In this document: positions 1-6,660 of the stretch, one piece after another | Numbering within the stretch: the stretch's first letter is position 1 | Layout of the letters: every line of letters begins with the position of its first letter | NCBI GenBank assembly: GCA_013140485.1 | Contig: JABFSS010000127.1 | Location: 1 to 8,716, forward strand | Direction of reading: 5' to 3' | DNA: 8,716 nucleotides | Source: Candidatus Peribacteraceae bacterium | Lineage (GTDB): Bacteria; Patescibacteriota; Gracilibacteria; Peribacterales; Peribacteraceae | Notes under the pieces: model-generated | The model's input: only the letters and a program-made list of their open reading frames with translations | Database searches by the model: none | What the model was told of the DNA's origin: nothing | Made by a program: the position numbers and the translations under genes

Positions 1-131
1 CTTCCGCGATGTGACGTTCGCGTATGTGAAAGGCAAAACGATTCTCGAGCATCGTCTTGGGCGGCACGTCGAACGTGACGTGCTCGAGAATCGTTTTGCC
101 TTTCACATACGCGAACGTCACATCGCGGAAG
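1..131. repeat. Perfect 51-bp inverted repeat (fold-back) at the window edge
   Basis: Bases 1-51 are the exact reverse complement of bases 81-131, with a 29-base spacer at 52-80. On the minus strand the reading 1150 to 52 is a normal ABC transporter sequence, and it turns back on itself at base 51, just before Walker A is expected. Base 1 still pairs with base 131, so the duplication may continue beyond the window. The simplest explanation is a chimeric fold-back read or amplification product at a contig end. A real inverted duplication cannot be excluded from sequence alone. Confidence 0.97.
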
Positions 132-1150
132 TGAATGCGACCCTCGAGCGTCGTGACGGGAATCGCGTCCGGTTTTTCCGTGATCGCTTCCTCTTCCTCA
201 AACAACCGGACCATCGCACTGATCCCTTCGGCGCTGTCACCCGCGCGGTCGTAGACGCTCGAGATGCGGAAGAGCGAGAGGTTGGCCTTTTCCGTCAGCG
301 TGATGAAGAAGACGAGCACTCCCGGCGTCATCGACCCGTGCGCGACCAGCCAGATGCCCGTGCCCATGATGACGACGCGCGCAATGTTCATCACGGTATC
401 GCGGACGAGGAAGTACGACCGGTGATAGTCCATGCGCTTCTTCCCGAGCCGGACAAAATCGCCGAGGATGCTCGAGTACCGGCCGAGTTCGCGCGTTTCC
501 ATCGCGTAATCCTGCACCGTGCGGATGTTCATGATGCGTTCGCCGATGTGCCCCGCGGCGGCGGTCATCTGCTCGTGGTATTCCTGCCGGATCGGCTGCA
601 CGCGCTTGCCATACCTGTGAATGATCAGGAAGAAGACCGGCAGAAAGGCAATGAAGACGAGCGCGGGAATAAGACCGATCCAAAACAGGATGATCGTTGT
701 GAGGATGAGCTGGAGCAGCGTCGGCACGACTTCGCGTCCCGTGAAGAAGATCAATTCTCCAAGGCGATCAACACCGCGGTGGAGCGTATGGACCGTGCGA
801 CCGGTGTTGTACTGCTCGTGGTAACCGATGGGGAGTCGCAGAAGTTTCTCCGCAACCTGCCGCAACAGCGACGCGCCCGATTCAAAATCGATCACCGAGG
901 ACTCGTACGCGATGTGAATGTCGATCATCGAGACGATCATCGACGCCACGAACAGCACCACGAGCATGACCAGGAGAAACGGCAGCTTGGACGCATCGAA
1001 CATGATCACCGTATCGATCACGAGAGCGAGCACGCCCGCGGGAACCAGTTTGAGGAGCTCATACACCGCGATGTACCCCGTCAGACGGTAGATCCGCCCG
1101 TGGAAATCACGAAGCAAATGCCAGAGCGTGCGGAGGACGGCGAGGGTCAT
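1..1150 (-). CDS. ABC exporter half-transporter, transmembrane domain and start of ATPase domain (partial, broken by a fold-back)
   Basis: My reading of the minus strand from the ATG at 1150-1148 gives 383 codons that run off the window. An in-frame TAG 12 nt upstream leaves this as the only plausible start. Residues 1-310 look like the membrane domain of a type I ABC exporter (MsbA/BmrA-like): hydrophobic segments near 24-45, 57-78, 141-178 and 257-285, and cytoplasmic loops with family-like stretches such as YHEQYNTGRTVHTLHRGVDR and the MNIRTVQDYAMETRE loop. Residues 337-367 begin the nucleotide-binding domain (GRIHFRDVTFAYVKGKTILE), and Walker A should follow within a few residues. Instead, residues 368-383 are encoded by the inverted copy of 81-131, so only bases 52-1150 are trustworthy. 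The substrate cannot be inferred. It lies downstream of hppA on the same strand, separated by a hairpin. Confidence 0.85.
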   Translation of the reverse strand, partial: MTLAVLRTLWHLLRDFHGRIYRLTGYIAVYELLKLVPAGVLALVIDTVIMFDASKLPFLLVMLVVLFVASMIVSMIDIHIAYESSVIDFESGASLLRQVAEKLLRLPIGYHEQYNTGRTVHTLHRGVDRLGELIFFTGREVVPTLLQLILTTIILFWIGLIPALVFIAFLPVFFLIIHRYGKRVQPIRQEYHEQMTAAAGHIGERIMNIRTVQDYAMETRELGRYSSILGDFVRLGKKRMDYHRSYFLVRDTVMNIARVVIMGTGIWLVAHGSMTPGVLVFFITLTEKANLSLFRISSVYDRAGDSAEGISAMVRLFEEEEAITEKPDAIPVTTLEGRIHFRDVTFAYVKGKTILEHVTFDVPPKTMLENRFAFHIRERHIAE

Positions 1151-1159
1151 GGGGTGGAT

Positions 1160-1165
1160 ATTCTA
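1160..1165 (-). promoter_or_regulatory. Possible -10 box of the ABC transporter gene
   Basis: Read on the minus strand, the hexamer is TAGAAT, ending 9 nt before the ATG at 1150. Initiation from it would give an mRNA leader of only a few nucleotides. No good -35 box lies 16-18 bp upstream, where the hairpin of 1178-1211 sits instead. No Shine-Dalgarno sequence is present. This is a weak call, made mainly because other genes in the window have the same arrangement. Confidence 0.3.
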
Positions 1166-1177
1166 CAGCACGCCGAA

Positions 1178-1211
1178 ACGTCAGCGGAGACACCGATGTC
1201 TCCGCTGACGT
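1178..1211 (-). terminator. 15-bp perfect hairpin between hppA and the ABC gene
   Basis: A perfect 15-bp stem (1178-1192 with 1197-1211) encloses the 4-base loop CCGA, beginning 13 nt after the hppA stop codon on the minus strand. The minus-strand stem is followed by TTTCGG rather than a U tract, so it is not a textbook intrinsic terminator. It could instead be an mRNA-stabilising 3' end, a processing site that uncouples hppA from the ABC gene, or a weak terminator. Confidence 0.6.
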
Positions 1212-1224
1212 AAACGGACACAAA

Positions 1225-3351
1225 TCACATGAAGAGAGCAGCCAACGCCAACGTCAACGTCGAGAACAATTTGATCAACACGTGGAGCAACGGTCCCGCC
1301 GTATCCTTGAACGGATCGCCGACGGTGTCGCCGGTGACGGCAGCCTGGTGCGCCGGGCTTCTCTTGCCGCCATGCGCTCCCTGTTCGATGAACTTCTTCG
1401 CATTGTCCCACGCGCCTCCCGCGTTGTTCAGGTACGCGGCCATGAGCACGCCCACGATAGTGCCGATCATCAGCATTCCGGCGACCGCTTCGGCGCGGAA
1501 GACGACGCCGATGAGGATCGGCGAGGCGACGGCGACCACGCCCGGGAGGATCATTTCGTGGAGAGCGGACTTGGTGGCGATATCGACGCACGCGGCGTAA
1601 TCGGGCTCGCTCGTTCCCGCCATGATGCCTTTGTTCTCGCGGAACTGACGGCGCACTTCTTCGACGATGACGCCTGCGGACTTGCCGACCGCGCGGATCG
1701 CGAGCGACGTAAAGAAGAACACGACCATCGCGCCGAGGAATCCGCCGATGAAGACGTTCATGTTCGCGAGGTTCACTCCGGTCAGGTTCGCCTCCTCCAT
1801 GTACGCGGAGAAGAGGAGGAACGCGGCGAGCGCGGCCGAGCCGACGGCGTAGCCTTTCGTAAGCGCTTTCGTCGTGTTGCCCGCCGCATCAAGCTCGTCG
1901 GTGACTCTGCGCATTTCTTCCGGCGCCTTGCTCATTTCCACGATGCCGCCCGCGTTATCGGTGATCGGACCGAACATGTCCATCGAGAGCACGTAGCCGA
2001 CGACCGCAAGCATTCCCATGGTCGCGACGGCCGTGCCGTACAGTCCGCCATTCTCGACGCCCGACATTTCCCCGAACCAGTGGCTCAGGAAGAGTGCGAG
2101 ACACACCGAGACAACCGTGAGACCGGTCGACTCCATGCCGATGGCCGTACCCGCGATGATGTTCGTCGCATGGCCGGTCTTGGACGCGTTCGCGATCGCC
2201 TGCACCGGGCGTCCTTCCTTTCCCGTGTAGTAGTCGGTGATGTAGACGAACGCGACGGAGGTCATGATGCCGGTGAATCCGCAGAGGAAGAACCAGATGG
2301 CGCTGTTCTCGGAACTGAAGTCCAGGAGTCCTCCGTTCGTATTGCTGAGCATGTACTGGGCGGTGACGTACAGACAACCGGTCGTGAGGATGGCCGTGAC
2401 CCAAAAGCCGCGCGTCATCGTCACCATCGGAGCTTCGCCTTCCTTTCCCTTCACCGAGTAGACGCCGAGGATGGACGCGATCAGACCGAGAGCGCGGAAG
2501 ACGAGCGGAAAGAGAATGCCTTTGAGGCCGAACGTGGGGTACAGCACCGCGCCGAGGATCATCGCGCCGATGTTCTCGGCGGAGATCGACTCAAACAGGT
2601 CCGCGCCGCGTCCCGCGCAGTCGCCGACGTTGTCGCCGACGAGATCGGCGATCACGGCCGGGTTGCGGGGGTCGTCTTCCGGGATTCCCGCTTCGATTTT
2701 GCCGACCAAATCCGCTCCGACGTCCGCCGCCTTGGTGTAAATGCCGCCGCCGAGCTGCGCGAAGAGCGCCACAAAGCTCGCGCCGAATCCGTAGCCGACG
2801 ATGAGACCCGGGATCGTCTGCGTTTCCATGCCGATCCAGCGGTACCCGAGGAAGAGGATGCTGATACCGAGGAGCGAGAGCGCCGTGATGACGATTGCGG
2901 AGACGGTACCGCCGCGCAGGGCCATCTGGAGCGCCGCGTTGAGTCCGTCTTTGGACGCCGCAGCCGTTTTCAGGTTCGCCTTCGTCGCGACAACCATGCT
3001 GACGACGCCGGAGAGACCGGAGAAGAGCGCACCCAGGAGGAACGCGATGCCGATTTCAAATCCGAACGTCCATCCGCTCGAGGCGACCTCCGCTCCATGT
3101 CCGCTCCCCGCCGCTCCCGTGATGCCGTAGACGAGGATCATGCCGACGCCGACCACGATAGAAAGGATGGCGATCGTCTGATACTGGCGCTTCACGAACG
3201 CACGTGCGCCCGTGGAGATCGCCGCGGCGACTTTCTGCATCGCGTGCGTGCCGTCCGGCGCGTATTTGACCTGACTCCAGAAAACGAGACTATAAAGGAG
3301 GCCGGCGATCGCGATGATCGGGGCGAAGAGCTCGAGAGGTGAGAAGAACAT
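1225..3351 (-). CDS. hppA: Membrane-bound proton-translocating pyrophosphatase, K+-independent type
   Basis: This integral membrane enzyme of 708 residues, the normal family length with many hydrophobic segments, couples PPi hydrolysis to proton transfer across the membrane. The PPi/Mg-binding signatures are intact: GGGIYTKAADVGADLVGK at 201-218, IPEDDPRN at 223-230, DNVGDCAG at 240-247, the Asp-rich MDMFGPITDNAGGI at 457-470, NNAGGAWDNAKKFIE at 642-656 and GDTVGDPFKDTAGP at 674-687. The subtype-deciding site reads GNTTKALTKG, with Lys495 and Thr498. In this family that K-x-x-T pair marks K+-independent proton pumps, while K+-dependent and Na+-pumping forms have Ala at the Lys position. The ATG at 3351 is followed directly by a hydrophobic N-terminal helix. 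No Shine-Dalgarno sequence precedes it. It is divergent from the kinase-like gene, and its codon use is strongly GC-rich. Confidence 0.97.
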   Translation of the reverse strand: MFFSPLELFAPIIAIAGLLYSLVFWSQVKYAPDGTHAMQKVAAAISTGARAFVKRQYQTIAILSIVVGVGMILVYGITGAAGSGHGAEVASSGWTFGFEIGIAFLLGALFSGLSGVVSMVVATKANLKTAAASKDGLNAALQMALRGGTVSAIVITALSLLGISILFLGYRWIGMETQTIPGLIVGYGFGASFVALFAQLGGGIYTKAADVGADLVGKIEAGIPEDDPRNPAVIADLVGDNVGDCAGRGADLFESISAENIGAMILGAVLYPTFGLKGILFPLVFRALGLIASILGVYSVKGKEGEAPMVTMTRGFWVTAILTTGCLYVTAQYMLSNTNGGLLDFSSENSAIWFFLCGFTGIMTSVAFVYITDYYTGKEGRPVQAIANASKTGHATNIIAGTAIGMESTGLTVVSVCLALFLSHWFGEMSGVENGGLYGTAVATMGMLAVVGYVLSMDMFGPITDNAGGIVEMSKAPEEMRRVTDELDAAGNTTKALTKGYAVGSAALAAFLLFSAYMEEANLTGVNLANMNVFIGGFLGAMVVFFFTSLAIRAVGKSAGVIVEEVRRQFRENKGIMAGTSEPDYAACVDIATKSALHEMILPGVVAVASPILIGVVFRAEAVAGMLMIGTIVGVLMAAYLNNAGGAWDNAKKFIEQGAHGGKRSPAHQAAVTGDTVGDPFKDTAGPLLHVLIKLFSTLTLALAALFM

Positions 3352-3363
3352 GGGATGAAGAAG

Positions 3364-3378
3364 GTTAAATAGTTAAAT
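3364..3378. repeat. Tandem GTTAAAT repeat in the divergent hppA upstream region
   Basis: Two copies of GTTAAAT (3364-3370 and 3372-3378), 8 bp apart, lie 12 bp upstream of the hppA start on an AT-rich patch. They could belong to the hppA promoter on the minus strand (TATTTA is nearby, but no good -35 box accompanies it) or be a protein-binding site. Functional evidence is lacking. Confidence 0.3.
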
Positions 3379-3399
3379 GGCCTTTGAAAAAACCGCTGA

Positions 3400-3425
3400 G
3401 GATTGGACAAATCCTAAGGATTGGA
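3400..3425. repeat. GGATTGGA direct repeat overlapping a short palindrome
   Basis: GGATTGGA occurs at 3400-3407 and again at 3418-3425, 18 bp apart. A palindrome, AATCCT-A-AGGATT, spans 3410-3422. The block lies just upstream of the preferred ATG at 3438 of the kinase-like gene. If translation instead starts at the TTG at 3384, the repeat is coding and gives a repeated Arg-Ile-Gly. It may be an operator, but this is unproven. Confidence 0.35.
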
Positions 3426-3437
3426 GTGGAAAAGTCA

Positions 3438-4235
3438 ATGAAGCTTCCGATTGCAGACCGAACAATACTGGATGTTGACAGAAAAGAAAAAAAACTTGAT
3501 TGTATAATCATGGACGCAGAAGCTCAAATCCCCCTTCCATTCGAAGAAGGAAGTTTCAGTTATGAAGCTGAGGGGCGGCGATACATTGCCTGGAAGGACA
3601 CACAACGAAAAACAATGATCAAGGTTCTTCACTCCCAGACTCGACCTCGCAATGGCATGCATCGGCAGCGTTTTCAGGCATTATCGACCGAGCGAAAAAA
3701 AAATGAAGTATTCTCCGTACATAAAACTGAATACGAGCTGACGCGGGACACGATGAAAGGAGTGGTATTGCCCGCCGAATTCTTTGAACAGCATATTGAT
3801 GCTGACACCGCACATGCTCTCGATCCCAAGGGCAGGCTCCAGGCAGGCAGAAATTTTTTTATGCGACAGGAGTACGTAAACAACGGAATGACGGTCCTGG
3901 AAGCGCTGAAGTCTACGCGTGCAAATTCTCAAAAATTTTTGAAGTGTTTGCACATGCTTTTAGAAAGGTACATATTGATGCGCCGGTTATTTAATTTAGT
4001 ACCGGAGATTTATCCTCTGGGCGGTCCGAATATGCTGGTTGACGAAAGTGGGAAAATTATGATCGTCGACACGAATAATCTCGTTCCTGTACAAACAAGC
4101 GACGAGAAACCCAGCCGCTTTTACCAGAAAAAATTTCAGACGGTCGAGAACTGGGCAATGGACGCATTCGTTCATGCAATGAGTGACGCAATAGAGAAAG
4201 TCGAGAAGCTTCTCAATGGAAATTCAACAGCATAA
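3438..4235 (+). CDS. Unknown protein with a degenerate kinase-like fold
   Basis: I do not recognise a named family. The 265-residue product (from the ATG at 3438) has the landmarks of a protein-kinase/aminoglycoside-phosphotransferase-like fold: a beta3-like IKVL with Lys62, a hinge-like RQEYVNNGMTVLEAL at 143-157, a helical stretch, then PNMLVDESGKIMIVDTN near 197-213, resembling the catalytic-loop Asn (Asn198) and metal-binding Asp (Asp211) of kinases. The HRD catalytic Asp is not evident (EIYPLGGPN in its place), so it may be inactive or atypical. Start choice is uncertain. A TTG at 3384 is in frame but lies only 32 bp from the divergent hppA start. ATG 3438 has a weak GGAG 11 nt upstream. 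ATG 3510 is also possible. Base composition is clearly more AT-rich than hppA or uvrC, suggesting acquisition or relaxed constraint. It ends 43 nt before uvrC. Confidence 0.75.
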   Translation: MKLPIADRTILDVDRKEKKLDCIIMDAEAQIPLPFEEGSFSYEAEGRRYIAWKDTQRKTMIKVLHSQTRPRNGMHRQRFQALSTERKKNEVFSVHKTEYELTRDTMKGVVLPAEFFEQHIDADTAHALDPKGRLQAGRNFFMRQEYVNNGMTVLEALKSTRANSQKFLKCLHMLLERYILMRRLFNLVPEIYPLGGPNMLVDESGKIMIVDTNNLVPVQTSDEKPSRFYQKKFQTVENWAMDAFVHAMSDAIEKVEKLLNGNSTA

Positions 4236-4266
4236 GCATCTAATTCTGACGGGATTGCGGACACGG

Positions 4267-4272
4267 TATGAT
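4267..4272 (+). promoter_or_regulatory. -10 box of uvrC, predicted leaderless start
   Basis: TATGAT ends 6 nt before the ATG at 4279, so a transcription start at normal distance would fall on or next to the A of the start codon. The -35 region (TTCTGA at 4244-4249, 17-bp spacer) is poor. There is no Shine-Dalgarno sequence. This arrangement supports ATG 4279 over the in-frame ATG at 4216, which would overlap the upstream gene. Confidence 0.5.
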
Positions 4273-4278
4273 GATCAC

Positions 4279-6618
4279 ATGCCAAAAGAACCCGACCGAG
4301 TCTCCTCCCTCCGCAAGCGCGTCGCCCATGCGCCGTCTGATCCCGGCATCTATAAGTGGCTCGATGAGAACGGCCGGGTGTTGTACGTGGGCAAGGCGAA
4401 AAATCTGCGCAAGAGACTCGGATCGTATGTGAGCCCGGCGAAAAAGTCCGACGGACCCTGGAAGGAATCGTTCAAGGAACAAATCACGGACTTCGACGTA
4501 ACCGTCACGAATTCCGAACTCGAAGCGCTGCTGCTCGAAACGAATTTGATCAAGCAACTCCGGCCGAAGTACAACGTGTTGATGAAAGATGACAAAAATT
4601 ACCTGTTTATCCGGGTCTCGCTGAAAGACGAATACCCCCGCGTCGAAACCACCCGGCGCTTTGAGCACGATCGCGCAAAGTACTTCGGACCGTATCTGAA
4701 CAGTTTTGAGGCGTACCAGAGTCTCGACCTTCTGCACGAAGCTCTCGCGTACCGGGCGTGCGCGCACTCCACCGACGCCTTGAACCGGAATACGCATGCC
4801 GCCGCCTCTTTGAAGCCCTGTCTGGAATTCCAGATCGGACGGTGCAATGGTCTCTGCGCGGGGAAGATCAATAAGGAGGAATATCAAAAACGCATCGAGC
4901 AGGTCATCGATTTCCTTAAAGGACGGAAAGACAACGTGAAAGCGATTCTCCTGGAACGCATGAAGGCCGCGGCGACGGACCGCAAGTTCGAGCTGGCCGC
5001 GAAGCTGCGCAATTACCTGGCGCTGATCGACGGAACGCGCGAACAGAAACAGATCGCGACCGATACCACCGGGGAAGACTGCGATATTCTGGGCGTCGCG
5101 ATTTTGAGCGACCGAGCGCATGTCGTGATCATGCACCGGAGGAACGGACGGCTGATCGGCGACACCCACTTTGCCCTGAGCGGACACGCCATCGACGCCG
5201 GCTCGGTGATCGAGCAATTCCTGCCGCAGTTTTACGACAACGGCCGGGAAATTCCCGATACCGTTTTGATCCCCGAAGCCCCGGAAGACGACGCCGGTGT
5301 GCTCGAGGAACTGCTCCGGGACCGGCGCGGGAAATCGGTCCGCGTGATCATTCCCGAGCGCGGCCGCAAGTCGCAGCTGCTGCAACTCGCCGAGCGCAAC
5401 GCCCGCGAGAAAGCGCGGCAGATGGAACTCAAATGGGAAGCCGAAGAACGCAATACCAAAGGCGCGCTGGAGGAACTCGCGGAACTGCTGAACTTGAAGT
5501 CACCACCGCGACGCATCGAAGGCTACGACATCAGTCATCTCGGCGGAACGGAGACCGTCGGCAGCATGGTGGTGATGAAGGACGGCAAAGCGGCGAACGA
5601 CCTATACCGCTCGTTCACGATCCGGACACTCAAGAGCGGCCAAGTCGATGATTACAAAGCGATTCGGGAAGTCTTGGCGCGGCGGATGCGCCGACTCACG
5701 GAAGATTTGCCGCAGGAAGAGAAGAAGTGGAATGCGGAGGGTGTCAGCTTCGGCAAAGCACTCAAGAAGGACCAGAAAGCCATTGAGGAGATTCATGCGG
5801 CGAACGCCTCCGACATGAGCGACAAAGGAATTGATTATAAAAACTACCTCGTCGCACGCCACGGGGGAGAGATTGTCGGTTTCGGAAGACTCATCAAGCA
5901 CCCGCAGGGAATCACGGAGATGAAATCGATTTGGGTGAACGAGAGCTTCCGCGGCGGACGCCTCGGGCAGTTCATTGTCCGGAAAATCTTGCGATCCGTG
6001 AAGAAAGGCAAAGTCTACTGCATGTGCAATCCCGAGTTGGAGGAGTACTACGCAAGAATTGGATTCCGATATGTGATCACACCGCCAAAAGTACTCGCGG
6101 ATGCCACTGCCGCATTCGTGAAGAAGAATCCCGACCAGCCACTTGGCGTTGTCCTGCTGTGGGAAGCGCACCAGAACAAAGTCGACCCGTCTCTGACGGC
6201 CAGACCTGATCTGATCGTGATCGATGGAGGGAAAGGACAACTCAGCACTGCGGTCGACGTTCTGAAGATCTACCAGTCTGACATCCCGGTGATCGGTCTG
6301 GCGAAGCGCGAGGAGGAAATCTTCATCCCGGGGAAGTCCGACCCGATCCCTTGTCCTGCGGAGTCCCCCGCGAAGTTCCTCTTGATGCGGCTGCGCGACG
6401 AAGCCCACCGGTTCAGCAACGCTCACCGCGAGAAGCGCGCAAAAAACGCCATGACCGCATCCTCATTGGATGAGATCCCGGGACTCGGCGAGCTTACGAT
6501 GAAGCAATTGCTGGCGAGGTTCGGATCTATCAGCGCGATGAGAAAGGCAACGGACAATGAATTGCAGGAAATTTTGAATGAGACTCAGATAAAAAACATA
6601 CGAGAATCGCAAGAATAA
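4279..6618 (+). CDS. uvrC: UvrABC system subunit C with a GNAT domain inserted in the nuclease domain
   Basis: This is the excinuclease of nucleotide excision repair, which cuts both sides of a lesion bound by UvrB. From ATG 4279 it has 779 residues against about 600 for the family. Order: GIY-YIG nuclease (GIYKWL at 23-28, YVGKAKNLRKRL at 36-47), a cysteine cluster (C161, C181, C189, C193), a UVR domain binding UvrB (about 226-251), the RNase H-like endonuclease, and a C-terminal HhH region (LDEIPGLGE at 730-738), with a poorly preserved end. The nuclease triad appears intact: Asp417 in YDISH, Asp649 in VIDGGKGQL and His710 in DEAHRF. Residues about 485-634 form an insertion resembling a GNAT acetyltransferase: VGFGRLI, then IWVNESFRGGRLGQ with a slightly degenerate acetyl-CoA loop, then YYARIGFRYV. 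The frame is uninterrupted through both junctions. Codon use is like hppA apart from slightly AT-richer spots in the insert. Confidence 0.97.
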   Translation: MPKEPDRVSSLRKRVAHAPSDPGIYKWLDENGRVLYVGKAKNLRKRLGSYVSPAKKSDGPWKESFKEQITDFDVTVTNSELEALLLETNLIKQLRPKYNVLMKDDKNYLFIRVSLKDEYPRVETTRRFEHDRAKYFGPYLNSFEAYQSLDLLHEALAYRACAHSTDALNRNTHAAASLKPCLEFQIGRCNGLCAGKINKEEYQKRIEQVIDFLKGRKDNVKAILLERMKAAATDRKFELAAKLRNYLALIDGTREQKQIATDTTGEDCDILGVAILSDRAHVVIMHRRNGRLIGDTHFALSGHAIDAGSVIEQFLPQFYDNGREIPDTVLIPEAPEDDAGVLEELLRDRRGKSVRVIIPERGRKSQLLQLAERNAREKARQMELKWEAEERNTKGALEELAELLNLKSPPRRIEGYDISHLGGTETVGSMVVMKDGKAANDLYRSFTIRTLKSGQVDDYKAIREVLARRMRRLTEDLPQEEKKWNAEGVSFGKALKKDQKAIEEIHAANASDMSDKGIDYKNYLVARHGGEIVGFGRLIKHPQGITEMKSIWVNESFRGGRLGQFIVRKILRSVKKGKVYCMCNPELEEYYARIGFRYVITPPKVLADATAAFVKKNPDQPLGVVLLWEAHQNKVDPSLTARPDLIVIDGGKGQLSTAVDVLKIYQSDIPVIGLAKREEEIFIPGKSDPIPCPAESPAKFLLMRLRDEAHRFSNAHREKRAKNAMTASSLDEIPGLGELTMKQLLARFGSISAMRKATDNELQEILNETQIKNIRESQE

Positions 6619-6625
6619 GGCGTTG

Positions 6626-6654
6626 TTGACTTAAATAAAATAAGTGTTTATATT
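6626..6654 (+). promoter_or_regulatory. Strong promoter of the Tiki/EreA-like gene, predicted leaderless
   Basis: TTGACT (6626-6631) and TATATT (6649-6654) are separated by exactly 17 bp, a near-consensus housekeeping sigma-type promoter. The -10 box ends 6 nt before ATG 6661, so the predicted start is at the ATG itself. It fills the 42-nt uvrC downstream gap and gives the next gene its own transcription. No terminator for uvrC is visible here. Confidence 0.7.
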
Positions 6655-6660
6655 AACTTT

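Noticed and set aside
66..83. Short palindrome CACGTC...GACGTG near the fold-back
   Set aside because: Explained by coding sequence of the ABC gene in the spacer and the arm boundary; 6-bp arms are not significant next to the 51-bp repeat.
11..1213. 400-codon open frame on the plus strand
   Set aside because: Antisense to the ABC transporter frame, Arg/Asp/His-rich as expected from the complement of a GC-rich gene, and its start lies in the fold-back.
1282..3342. 686-codon open frame on the plus strand opposite hppA
   Set aside because: Composition dominated by Arg, Asp, Glu and His with no family motif; hppA on the other strand has every signature of its family.
3475..3508. Perfect TTGACA and TATAAT boxes inside the kinase-like gene
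   Set aside because: The spacer is 22 bp, too long for a normal promoter, and TATAAT ends one base before the ATG at 3510, so a transcript would begin inside the coding region. It could only serve a later start.
4216..4278. Upstream in-frame ATG adding 21 residues to UvrC
   Set aside because: It overlaps the preceding gene's end, the added residues are not UvrC-like, and a -10 box sits just before the ATG at 4279.
4240..5385. 381-codon open frame on the minus strand opposite uvrC
   Set aside because: No recognisable motifs; uvrC on the plus strand is certain over the same bases.
5602..6426. 274-codon open frame on the minus strand opposite the GNAT insertion and UvrC C-terminus
   Set aside because: Considered as an overlapping gene, but the plus-strand reading has GNAT and UvrC motifs throughout and this one has none.
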